Positions 33,663 to 41,345 of a DNA stretch of 64,000 nucleotides are shown in pieces. Origin of the DNA: Streptomyces violaceoruber (GTDB lineage: Bacteria; Actinomycetota; Actinomycetes; Streptomycetales; Streptomycetaceae); the NCBI GenBank assembly GCA_000720805.1, contig JODI01000025.1, positions 62,001-126,000 of the forward strand, written 5' to 3'. Both the position numbers and the translations under genes were made by a program. Numbering within the stretch: the first letter of the stretch is position 1; each line of letters begins with the position of its first letter. The notes beneath the pieces were generated by a model. It was given only the letters and a program-made list of their open reading frames with translations. It was not told the origin of the DNA and did no database searches.

Positions 33663-34070
33663 TCAGCTCGACGGCCAGTCCGTGAAGATGCCGCTGCACT
33701 TCGCCGGCGTGGACCGGATGCGGATCGCCGTCACGGTGACGGACGCGTCATTGTCCAAGCCGGTGTTGGGGTCGAGGCAGATGGCGCCGCTTGTGCTGCC
33801 GATCCGTAGGAGGACCGTGTCATCGTTGCGCGTGTTGTAGACGACGTCGGCGCCTCTGCTGCTGGAGCCGAGCGTCTGGTTGTAATCCGCGTCCTGGTAT
33901 GCGGCCGTCGGGGTGTTGGCGTTCCATTGGGCTTGCGTCATGTAGAAGCACACCCGCGGGTAGGCACATCCGTGCACAGCCGGCTCGGCAGCCGCAGGTG
34001 GGGCACTCGCCACCACTACGCCTATCGCCGCGAACGCCGACCATCCGGCCACGATCTTCCGTATCTTCAT
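33663..34070 (-). CDS. Small secreted protein (possibly inhibitor-I36-like)
   Basis: 135-aa protein with signal peptide MKIRKIVAGWSAFAAIGVVV and likely cleavage after PPAAA. The mature domain starts with GCAYPRVCFYMTQ and has four cysteines. The CAYPRVCFY opening is reminiscent of peptidase inhibitor I36/crystallin-like secreted proteins, but the match is weak. AAGGAG precedes the ATG. Its upstream region is duplicated before the peptidoglycan-binding gene at 35666, so the two may be co-regulated. Confidence 0.65.
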   Translation of the reverse strand: MKIRKIVAGWSAFAAIGVVVASAPPAAAEPAVHGCAYPRVCFYMTQAQWNANTPTAAYQDADYNQTLGSSSRGADVVYNTRNDDTVLLRIGSTSGAICLDPNTGLDNDASVTVTAIRIRSTPAKCSGIFTDWPSS

Positions 34071-34157
34071 GCTGGCTCCTTCCGGCCGCCGGCGGGTTCC
34101 CCCGTTTGGTCCCCCGAGCTGCCCGTGGGCTGTGTGGCGTCCGCTGGTTGGGCGGTG

Positions 34158-34293
34158 CCGATGCGCCATGACAGTAGGGGCGGCGGCACAGCTGTCGCGT
34201 CCCGCAGCGGGTGGAACTCCCGCTCCACCGCGCGCGGCAGTGGCTCGGTTCTGCGACTTTCGCGGTAGTGGGTTTCTGCAACTTCCGTGGTAC
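34158..34293. repeat. Duplicated upstream region, copy A
   Basis: About 115 bp here, starting at GCCATGACAGTAGGGGCGGC, closely match 36327-36456. Shared blocks include GGGTGGAACTCCCGCTCCACC and two CTTYCGYGGTA-type motifs (34257-34268 and 34282-34293, 25 bp apart). The region lies upstream of the minus-strand secreted protein gene starting at 34070. Confidence 0.75.
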
Positions 34294-34492
34294 CGCAGAA
34301 AGTTGACGCAGCCGCGGGCGTATCGGTATCGGGGGTATCGGGGGCACCCGCGGCGAGGTGTCTGCGGGTGCCCCCCCGGGAGGAGGTGCCTTGTCGGCGC
34401 CTATGCTCTCGACTTTTGCATGGCCGCGCCGACCGCGCTCATGAGCAGGCCGGGCCGGGACGGACCTGCTCTCGGTGCGGGCCATGAGGGCG

Positions 34493-35521
34493 TCAGCGAC
34501 CGCCCGTTCCGCTGCCGGGAGGTGGGCGGTGTCCAGTGCGTGTCGGGTCTGTCGCCGGCCGGCCGGGAGTGCTGGTTCCCTGCCCGGTGTGGTCCGCCGC
34601 GGAGGCCGCTCCCGGGGTCGGCCAGGTCCCCGCGGCGGTGGGCATGGGCAGCCTGGGTGTCCGGGTGCGCCGACGGAGCATCCACGGGATCAGCAGGGCG
34701 GGCAGGGTCGCCCATGCCAGCCAGGGAAGGGGCTCAAGTCCCGCCGGGGCCAACGGGCTCGCGGACAGTCCCGTCGTCGCGTAGGCGTCCTCCTCGACGA
34801 TCCTGGCGTCGAATTGGACGTTGCCCGCGGTGGAGGAACCCAGACCGGTGATCGAATAGTACTGTTTGTACTCGCTCCAGGCGGTTTCGCTGAAGTGAAG
34901 GTCGAAACTCTTGTACACGTCGTTGGCGTATTCGTCCGGTCCAGGTCGGTCCACCACCCGACCACTGGGGCAGACCGCCGTCGCGCCATCGTCCGAGCAG
35001 TGGCCGGGCAGCCCCAGCGTCACCCGCTCGCCGTAGTCCATCGCGTAGGCGCCGGAGTTGTGGACGGCCACCGCCACCAGGCCCACCGCCGCCACCGGTG
35101 CCGCCACGGCCGCCGCCACCACGGCGAGCCGGCGTCGCGCCCCGAACGCACCCGTCGGCGGCAGCGGCCCTCGGCGGATCAGCGACCCGCACATCACGTA
35201 CGAGAGGGGTCCCGGCAGGGCACAGAGCAGCATCGTCCCCGGCAGGATCCACCACGACGGACCCCAGATCCCGCCCAGCCCCGCCACCAGCGCGGCGAGG
35301 AAAACCGGAGCAGGCCAGTCCTTGCGCCATGACCAGGCCCGCCCGTCGTCCTCGCGCCGGCGCCGCTCTCCGCGCTCGCGCATCCACCGGCGTCCGAGTA
35401 GGGCCATCAGCGCGGCGTCGGCCACCGCCACCCCCGTCACGATCGCGGGAGCCCACCCGTCCTCGATCGGCGGCTCGGCCAGCGTCGTGATCGCCTCACT
35501 GATTATGTCGCCCAGCGCCAT
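34493..35521 (-). CDS. Membrane protein with extracytoplasmic domain, unknown
   Basis: 342-aa integral membrane protein. Hydrophobic helices are seen near residues 25-45, 70-85, 90-108 and 133-152. A polar outside-type domain follows with two cysteines (GHCSDDGATAVC), then a last helix (LPWLAWATLPALLIPWML). The C-terminus is proline/threonine-rich and disordered. The ATG has GGAAAGG upstream. No family is recognised. It lies between two small secreted protein genes on the same strand. Confidence 0.68.
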   Translation of the reverse strand: MALGDIISEAITTLAEPPIEDGWAPAIVTGVAVADAALMALLGRRWMRERGERRRREDDGRAWSWRKDWPAPVFLAALVAGLGGIWGPSWWILPGTMLLCALPGPLSYVMCGSLIRRGPLPPTGAFGARRRLAVVAAAVAAPVAAVGLVAVAVHNSGAYAMDYGERVTLGLPGHCSDDGATAVCPSGRVVDRPGPDEYANDVYKSFDLHFSETAWSEYKQYYSITGLGSSTAGNVQFDARIVEEDAYATTGLSASPLAPAGLEPLPWLAWATLPALLIPWMLRRRTRTPRLPMPTAAGTWPTPGAASAADHTGQGTSTPGRPATDPTRTGHRPPPGSGTGGR

Positions 35522-35665
35522 GTCCCCGTGCCTTTCCGCCGCCCCAATGGCTGGTCCGCCGGGTGACGTCGTATCTGTTCCGCGGAGTCAGACGAACTGG
35601 TCTCGCAAGCCCGGCCAGAAGGTGACTCATCGGGTATCCCACGTACTCTCCGAAACCGCGTGGTG

Positions 35666-36217
35666 TCAGCCGCAGCTACGGTAGTTGTAGCCGGCGAGCC
35701 GGTAGTCCTCGGTACCGTCGTACATGTAGAAGCCGTAGGTACCGTTGGCCTGGCGGACGAAGGTGGGCTGGTAGTAGACCCCGTCGTAATACAACGTGAG
35801 TGTGCCGTCGGAGTCCTCGTCCCACTTCCTGAGGTTGTCGTCGGCCCGTCCGAAGGTGTCCTTGCCGGCCACCCCGTCGACGTCCGGCAGCTTCTTTTTG
35901 GTCTGCCATGCCTTGGTCGCGGCCTTGGTCTTCGCGCCGAAGGCACCATCGATGTCCGAGACGGAAAGATAACCGTCGGCCCACAGGATCTCCTGCCACA
36001 GGCAGGTGGCGTTGGAGTACGTGTTCATGCTGGTCGACAGGACGCCCTCGTCGCCCCAATCGTCTCCGAAGCCGTCGGCGCCGTAGACGTAGTCGCGACC
36101 GCTGTAGGTCCCGCTCGCCAGGGCCGGTGACGCGCTCAGCGCGAGGGTGGCCGCTCCGGTGAGCAGCACCGTCAAACCGGCCCGTATCCGTCTGTGGCGC
36201 TTTGCAATGCCTTCCAT
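35666..36217 (-). CDS. Secreted peptidoglycan-binding-domain protein
   Basis: 183-aa protein with signal peptide (RRIRAGLTVLLTGAATLALSASPALA, likely cleaved after ALA). A PG_binding_1-like domain follows: CLWQEILWADGYLSVSDIDGAFGAKTKAATKAWQTKKKL, with the typical DG-x-FGxxT-x-AxxxxQ pattern. The C-terminal 50 residues are tyrosine-rich (GTLTLYYDGVYYQPTF, YGFYMYDG). It probably binds the cell wall. The start ATG at 36217 lies at the duplicated upstream region (copy B). Confidence 0.75.
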   Translation of the reverse strand: MEGIAKRHRRIRAGLTVLLTGAATLALSASPALASGTYSGRDYVYGADGFGDDWGDEGVLSTSMNTYSNATCLWQEILWADGYLSVSDIDGAFGAKTKAATKAWQTKKKLPDVDGVAGKDTFGRADDNLRKWDEDSDGTLTLYYDGVYYQPTFVRQANGTYGFYMYDGTEDYRLAGYNYRSCG

Positions 36218-36326
36218 GCTCTGTTCGCCCTTCTTCGATGATGAACCGCGGTGCGCGGTTCCTCCCGCGGCATGTGGCCCGCGCGGCCCGCGGCTGCGCG
36301 GCGCCGCTCGCCGGGTGGTGCCGGTG

Positions 36327-36456
36327 TGCCATGACGGTAGGGGCGGCGGCGTGGCTGTCGCGTCGTGTCCCGGGTGGAACTCCCGCTCCACCGTGCGCTG
36401 TAGTCGCGGGGTGCCTGCGACTTCCGCGGTAGGGGCTTGTGCGCCTTCCGCGGTAG
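36327..36456. repeat. Duplicated upstream region, copy B
   Basis: Counterpart of 34158-34293. It begins GCCATGACGGTAGGGGCGGC and ends with two exact copies of CTTCCGCGGTAG at 36421-36432 and 36445-36456 (24-bp period). It precedes the peptidoglycan-binding protein gene on the minus strand. Conservation of the region before two different secreted-protein genes suggests a common promoter/operator rather than a gene duplication. Confidence 0.75.
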
Positions 36457-37051
36457 CGGGCGGTTGACTCCCTCGCGCGCGCGTGGGCGTACGCTGCGGC
36501 GATGCGCATGAGTACGCCCCGGCCGCTCGTCGTCGACACGCTGATCGCGCTCGTCATGACCTCGCCGGCCGTCCGGCTGGGACAGTCGTCGGTGGCGCGG
36601 GGCTGGGCATGTGCGACTGGGACGGCCGATGGGACCGATGGCATCCACGTGCCGACATCAGGGACTGGATGCGCACGCTGACCGGACATGCCGCGATCAT
36701 CGTGGCCTCCGCGCTCCGCGCCCAACCGCACGGGGCCCGACTCCTGTACGAGCTCGCCGACGAACGCCGCGTCGATTCGGCCATCCGAAGCGCCATTCAC
36801 AGCGCGGCGCATGGCAATCGCGATCGCTGAGCCATCATCCAAGTACAGCCCATCGTCCGCAGGAGAGCTCCGCTATGCCGCTACGCCATGCCCGCAGGCG
36901 AAACCCACCCGCACCGATCAGCCGCCGTGATCCAACTCGCCGCCATCAACCTCATGCCCCGCGCCTCCCACGAAGCCACCGCAACCTGGCGCGACAGCTA
37001 AACCAAATGAAACGGATGAGCAAGAACCAAACGCTCACTCAGGATTCCGAT
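36457..37051. other. 595-bp stretch without a supported gene
   Basis: Two short frames were examined. 36502-36681 (+) encodes MRMSTPRPLVVDTLIALVM and more, resembling the start of a membrane kinase, but stops after 59 codons. 36888-37001 (+) ends QLAAINLMPRASHEATATWR before a stop and may be a transposase C-terminal relic. Neither is convincing. The stretch looks like eroded accessory DNA, in line with the relics on both sides. Confidence 0.5.
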
Positions 37052-38053
37052 TCACGACGACTGTGGGAGTCGCCGCCTGACCGAGTCTCCGATGCCAGCA
37101 TGTTTTGACGTCAGTTGAGGGTTTGCAGGGGAAGCGGATCGACCCGTGGCCTGCGCTCGATACCGCCCTGGTGTAGTGCCGAACTCCCTCTCGAAGGCGT
37201 GGGAGAGTGCGTACGGGCTGCCGTAGCCGACTCGGCCGGCGATGGTGGCCAGGGTTTCCTGGGTGTCGCGGAGCAAGGTGGCGGCAAGGATCACACGCCA
37301 CCAAGCGAGGTACGCCATCGGAGGGCGGCCGACCCGGGTGGTGAACCGGCGCGCCAGGGTCGGACGGGAGACGCCCGCCTCTGCGGCCAGGCGATCGTTG
37401 CTCCACGGCGCGGCCGGTTTCGAGTGCAGCGCCCGCAGGGCGGCGGCCGTCACCGGGTCGCCCAGTGCGCCGGGCCAGGCTCCGCTGGTGGTCTCGGTCA
37501 TCCATGAACGGATCATGTAGACAAGGAGGAGGTCGAGCAGGTTCGGGAGCGCCACGCAGGAGCCGGGCCGCATCTCGTCCAGCTCACCGGCGAGCAGGTC
37601 GATCGCGGAGCGGAGCTCGAGGTGGCTGCCCACTCGGCTGGGAAGGTGGACGAGCTCGGGCAGCTCTGCCATGAGCGGGTGCATGCGGCTGCAGTCGAGC
37701 CAGTACTTGCCGCAGAGCATCTCCGTCTCGTCGCGATCGGGTCGGGCTCGCGGACCTGTGTCCGTGAGCCATTGCTCGAACGGCACTGACTTCTGTGCCG
37801 CGGCCGCCGCATCGACGGGAGAATCGGCGATCACATGGCCGGTGCCGTGAGGTAGCAGCACCGCGTCACCCACGCCGAGGTTTATTGCGGTGCCGCCGTC
37901 GGTCCGTAGCCAGCAGTTGCCCTTCAGGACGACGTGGAAGCCCGCGCCGTCGTACGGGTCCAGCCGCGCACACCAACTCCCGCTCGTCCGCACCCGGTGG
38001 AACCACGGGTGCCCGAGGTGCACGGCAGAGATCGCGTCACTCACCACATCCAT
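37052..38053 (-). CDS. AraC family regulator with cupin sensor domain
   Basis: 333-aa regulator. The N-terminal half is a cupin_6-type sensor (GFHVVLKGNCWLRTDGGTAINLGVGDAVLLPHGTGH). The C-terminal AraC double HTH spans about 215-310 (RLAAEAGVSRPTLARRFTTRVGRPPMAYL, TIAGRVGYGSPYALSHAFEREFG). It is divergent from an MBL-fold hydrolase gene with about 100 bp between starts, so it very likely controls that gene. The start at 38053 fits the usual N-terminal length of this family. Confidence 0.85.
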   Translation of the reverse strand: MDVVSDAISAVHLGHPWFHRVRTSGSWCARLDPYDGAGFHVVLKGNCWLRTDGGTAINLGVGDAVLLPHGTGHVIADSPVDAAAAAQKSVPFEQWLTDTGPRARPDRDETEMLCGKYWLDCSRMHPLMAELPELVHLPSRVGSHLELRSAIDLLAGELDEMRPGSCVALPNLLDLLLVYMIRSWMTETTSGAWPGALGDPVTAAALRALHSKPAAPWSNDRLAAEAGVSRPTLARRFTTRVGRPPMAYLAWWRVILAATLLRDTQETLATIAGRVGYGSPYALSHAFEREFGTTPGRYRAQATGRSASPANPQLTSKHAGIGDSVRRRLPQSS

Positions 38054-38154
38054 CCATCCAGAATATCTCCGGCATGAACTGTGAGACGGATTCGTATTTT
38101 ATTGAGCTGGATGCGCATTGAGATGCTCTTTTGATCTTTCTTAAGGTCGAGCCC

Positions 38155-39096
38155 ATGAAGAACGAGAACGAGCGTGTGCAGAGCATGGTGCTGGGGGATG
38201 TCGAGGTCATCCGGGTCGTTGAGTGGCACGAACCGTTCCTGCCCACCTCCGGCATGTTCCCGGGGGCTGCCGCCGACGTATGGAAGGACAACGAGGACTG
38301 GCTGGCACCGGACCACTGGGAGCCGGACAGTGACTTGGTGGTGCTTGCTCTGCAGAGTTGGGTGCTGCGCAGCAGTGGGCGGACCGTCCTGGTCGACACC
38401 GGAGCGGGCAACGGGCGCGAGCGACCCGGCATGGGGCCGTTCCACCACTCCCGGAGTGATTTCCTCGGCCTCCTGGCAAGGGCCGGTGTTCACCCGCAGG
38501 ATGTCGACGTCGTCGTCAACACACACCTTCATGTCGATCACGTCGGCTGGAACACCGTCGACGCGGACGGGCAGTGGGTACCGACGTTCCCCAACGCCCA
38601 ACACCTCGTTCCGGCCGCCGACGACTTCCATTACGGTCCGGACAACGCGTACGGGAACGGTGCGCAGGAGGTCGACCGCCTGATCTACGAAGACAGCATC
38701 GCGCCCATCCACCAGGCCGGACAGGCCGTGCTGTGGGACGGCCTGCACCGCATCGACGAACACCTCACCCTGGAGTCCGCGCCCGGCCACACCCCCGGCT
38801 CGTCGGTGCTCCGACTCGCATCCGGGAGCGACCGGGCGGTCTTCGTCGGAGATCTGCTGCACAGCCCGGTGCAGATTCTCGATCCCTGCTGCAACAGCAA
38901 CGCCTGCCTGGCCCCGGAACAAGCGGTGGCAAGTCGTCGTCGGATTCTCGGGCGGGCGGCTGATGAACGGGAACTGCTCGTCCCCGCGCACTTCGGTGGT
39001 GCGGGTGCCCTGGAAGTCCAACGGGACGGTGCTGGTTTCATCCTCGGCCCGTGGACAGCAGCCGGCCCGAAGAAGAGTGCGTCCGCCTCTGAGTGA
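38155..39096 (+). CDS. MBL-fold metallo-hydrolase (lactonase-like)
   Basis: 313-aa enzyme with the dinuclear zinc motif THLHVDHVGW and later ligands in APGHTPGSS and VFVGDLLH. Family members include N-acyl-homoserine lactonases and other hydrolases; the length and C-terminal PAHFGGAGALEV fit the broad group. The ATG at 38155 follows AAGG; an earlier in-frame ATG at 38131 lacks one. Its divergent AraC neighbour suggests induction by its substrate. A strong terminator follows. Confidence 0.8.
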   Translation: MKNENERVQSMVLGDVEVIRVVEWHEPFLPTSGMFPGAAADVWKDNEDWLAPDHWEPDSDLVVLALQSWVLRSSGRTVLVDTGAGNGRERPGMGPFHHSRSDFLGLLARAGVHPQDVDVVVNTHLHVDHVGWNTVDADGQWVPTFPNAQHLVPAADDFHYGPDNAYGNGAQEVDRLIYEDSIAPIHQAGQAVLWDGLHRIDEHLTLESAPGHTPGSSVLRLASGSDRAVFVGDLLHSPVQILDPCCNSNACLAPEQAVASRRRILGRAADERELLVPAHFGGAGALEVQRDGAGFILGPWTAAGPKKSASASE

Positions 39097-39118
39097 GCCT
39101 TGGCCCTACCCCGCTCAC

Positions 39119-39155
39119 CGCCCCCGCCGAGGCCCTCAACGCCTCGGCGGGGGCG
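39119..39155 (+). terminator. Hairpin terminator after the MBL hydrolase
   Basis: A perfect 15-bp stem (CGCCCCCGCCGAGGC and its complement) with a 7-base loop begins 22 bp after the stop. It is a strong, U-less Streptomyces-type terminator. Confidence 0.8.
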
Positions 39156-39259
39156 CGCCCGTCGCCACCTGGCTCAGCCTGTGGGAATCCACGGGCCGAG
39201 CCGGGTGGATCCGGCATCCCGCACCGAACCACCCACCCCCGGCCTGGAGGCCGTCCCTC

Positions 39260-39520
39260 ATGACGCACACGTCGACCGACTGGCCCGCAGCCAGAGCGAG
39301 CGGAGCCCTCGTCCTGGTGCTCGCCTTCATGGGCATCGTGGTCTCGGTGATGGAGACCCTGCTCGTCCCGGTGATCAAAGAACTGCCGCAACTGCTAGGC
39401 ACCGAGCCGGGCAACGCGACCTGGGTCATCACCTCAACCCTGCTCTCCGGCGCCGTCACCACGCCGAGAGTTCGGCCTCGACGAAGTCACTCCCGGTCGC
39501 GACGCCGCGGAGATCCATGA
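39260..39520 (+). pseudogene. Truncated MFS transporter N-terminus
   Basis: The frame begins with the first helix and loop of a DHA2-type drug/proton antiporter (ALVLVLAFMGIVVSVMETLLVPVIKELP, then NATWVITSTLLSGAVTTP). After about 67 residues it leaves the family and enters the sequence shared with the erm region (39496-39532). The rest of the pump is missing, so this is a truncated relic, possibly cut by a mobile element. Confidence 0.65.
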
Positions 39521-39532
39521 GAAGGGCCCTAG
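39496..39532 (+). repeat. 37-bp element shared with the erm locus, copy 1
   Basis: It runs from GTCGCGACGCCGCGG to GAAGGGCCCTAG and is identical at 36 of 37 positions to the minus strand at 49281-49245. In both places it sits exactly where another gene is broken off (MFS here, erm there). It is probably the end of a mobile element or its relic. The bases after it (TGTTGCGGGACATGACG) are not shared. Confidence 0.7.
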
Positions 39533-39620
39533 CTGTTGCGGGACATGACGTTGGTGACACAGGCCGATGTCAGTGAAACCAAGATGCTGCGACGGGCATC
39601 GGTCGGGTACCGTGCGGGCC

Positions 39621-39686
39621 ATGTCGAGTCCTGAGTCAGACAAGGTGGGGGCTTTCGGTCACGCCGTCAGCCCCCTGAACCACTGA
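39621..39686 (+). promoter_or_regulatory. Possible leader ORF/attenuator before cmlR
   Basis: A 21-codon frame (MSSPESDKVGAFGHAVSPLN and one more residue) ends 112 bp before the exporter start. It contains an inverted repeat GGGGGCT (39647-39653) and AGCCCCC (39669-39675). Chloramphenicol exporters of this type are often controlled by ribosome stalling on a short upstream ORF. No clear ribosome site is seen, so this is a candidate only. Confidence 0.3.
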
Positions 39687-39798
39687 GCTTGTAGCCCAGT
39701 CGTCGCGCCGCATTCTGCGGCCGGGCGAGTGTGCCCTTGGGGCTGGCCGCGGTGACGAGATGACCCTCTCGTGCTTCTCCTCACCTCGGAGCCACTCG

Positions 39799-40977
39799 AT
39801 GCCTCTCCCGCTGTACCTGCTTGCCATGGCGGTTTTCGCCATGGGCACCTCGGAATTCATGCTCGCAGGCCTCTTGCCGGACATCGCCGCAGACCTCGAT
39901 GTCACAGTCGCGACAGCCGGAACGCTCACCTCGGCCTTCGCGGTCGGCATGATGGTCGGTGCCCCCCTTGTGGCCGCGCTTGCCCGCAACTGGCCCAAGC
40001 GCTCCAGCCTTCTCGGGTTCATCCTCACCTTCGCGGCAGCTCACGCCGCGGGCGCCCTCACCGCCAGCTTCCCGGTCCTGTTCGCCACCCGGGTCGTCGC
40101 CGCGCTCGCGAACGCAGGGTTCCTTGCCCTCGCTCTGACGGCTGCCGCCACGCTGGTCTCACCCGACAAGAAGGGACGCGCGCTGGCCGTGCTGCTGTCA
40201 GGCACGACGGTGGCCACGATCGCCGGTGTCCCCGGCGGCTCGGTGCTCGGCACGGTGCTCGGCTGGCGGGCCACATTCTGGACTGTCGCCGCTCTCTGCC
40301 TGCCGGCAGCTCTCGGCATCCTGAAGGGAATCCCAGCAGGACGTGATGAAGATGAGGTGACTGGCAGGCCGGCGTTGCGAGCGGAGCTCGCCCAGCTCAC
40401 ACGGCCGCGGTTGATTCTGGTGATGCTCCTCGGCGCGCTGGTGAACGCGGCAACCTTCGCAAGCCTCACCTTCCTCGCCCCCGTGGTGACCGACAGCACC
40501 GGGCTGGGCGAGTTGTGGATCTCTGTCGCCCTGGTGCTCTTCGGCGCCGGATCCTTCGTGGGCGTCACCGTCACCGGCCGGCTGTCCGACCGGCGTCCCG
40601 GTCCAGTCATCGCAGCCGGCGGCCCGCTGCTGCTCATCGGCTGGCCGGCCCTCGCGATGCTGGCCAACGAGCCGGTCGCCCTGTTCATCCTCGTGTTCGT
40701 GCAGGGCGCACTGTCGTTCGCGCTGGGTAGCACCCTGATCACACGGGTCCTCTACGCGGCCGCGGGAGCCCCCACCATGGCCGGCTCGTATGCGACCGCG
40801 GCGCTCAACGTAGGCGCCGCCGTCGGCCCGGTCATCGCTGCGGCCACCCTCAGCACCGAAGCCGGGGACCTCGGGCCGCTCTGGGCAAGCGGACTCCTCG
40901 TCGCGGTCGCGCTGCTCATCGCGTTCCCCCTCCTCACCGCCATCACGGCCGGCCGGAGCACCGAGGTGCTCCGATGA
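39799..40977 (+). CDS. cmlR: Chloramphenicol exporter, MFS family (CmlR/Cml type)
   Basis: 392-aa drug efflux protein with about 12 hydrophobic helices. The N-terminus MPLPLYLLAMAVFAMGTSEF, the segment ALAVLLSGTTVATIAGVPGG and the C-terminal LGSTLITRVLY closely follow the Streptomyces Cml/CmlR chloramphenicol-resistance proteins, which have the same length. The ATG at 39799 has GGAG upstream; a 5' in-frame ATG at 39760 would add 13 residues. It is intact, unlike the relics on either side. Its stop overlaps the start of the IS481-type remnant. Confidence 0.88.
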   Translation: MPLPLYLLAMAVFAMGTSEFMLAGLLPDIAADLDVTVATAGTLTSAFAVGMMVGAPLVAALARNWPKRSSLLGFILTFAAAHAAGALTASFPVLFATRVVAALANAGFLALALTAAATLVSPDKKGRALAVLLSGTTVATIAGVPGGSVLGTVLGWRATFWTVAALCLPAALGILKGIPAGRDEDEVTGRPALRAELAQLTRPRLILVMLLGALVNAATFASLTFLAPVVTDSTGLGELWISVALVLFGAGSFVGVTVTGRLSDRRPGPVIAAGGPLLLIGWPALAMLANEPVALFILVFVQGALSFALGSTLITRVLYAAAGAPTMAGSYATAALNVGAAVGPVIAAATLSTEAGDLGPLWASGLLVAVALLIAFPLLTAITAGRSTEVLR

Positions 40978-41276
40978 CACATGCGAACGCCCCCTTGAAC
41001 ATCGAAGGACGCCGAAGGCTCGTGGAGCGCTGCCGCACCGGTCCGATCGCGCACGTCGCCGCCGAGGCCGGTGTCTCCCGCGCCTGCCTGTCGCCGGTTC
41101 CTCGACCCGACGGCTCGGCCAACAGGCGCCCGTCGAAACGGATCGTGGCCCGCTACCCGGTCCACATGGTCCACCGGGACGTCGGTGCCACCGGCATCGA
41201 GGCCGTCCAGGGCGAGCAGTCCGGCGGAGCTCTTCCTTGTCCCGGCGTCCGACACGCTAGGTGTACTGACCCGTGA
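40974..41276 (+). pseudogene. IS481 family transposase remnant
   Basis: The first 33 or so residues (MTHANAPLNIEGRRRLVERC and on through IAHVAAEAGVSRACL) are the standard N-terminal HTH of actinobacterial IS481 transposases. The frame then jumps to SANRRPSKRIVARYPVHMVHRDV, which resembles the RITARYPGHMVHLDV stretch just before the DDE domain. The segment between and the whole catalytic domain are missing. It is a deleted relic downstream of cmlR and marks past transposition. Confidence 0.7.
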
Positions 41277-41345
41277 GGTTCGGGGCGCACGCGGCTTGCC
41301 CACGTGTGCACCACCGCCGGTCCGTCGGTGCACAGACGCCCCCTG

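Noticed and set aside
36502..36681. Small gene resembling a sensor kinase N-terminus
   Set aside because: The frame stops after 59 codons, has no further domain and no strong ribosome site; kept only as a note on the non-coding stretch.
36888..37001. Transposase C-terminal relic (QLAAINLM ... TWRDS)
   Set aside because: Recognition rests on a short tail remembered from transposases; too little sequence to call.
39533..39620. Insertion-sequence end between the 37-bp repeat and cmlR
   Set aside because: No inverted partner or target duplication could be found in the window.
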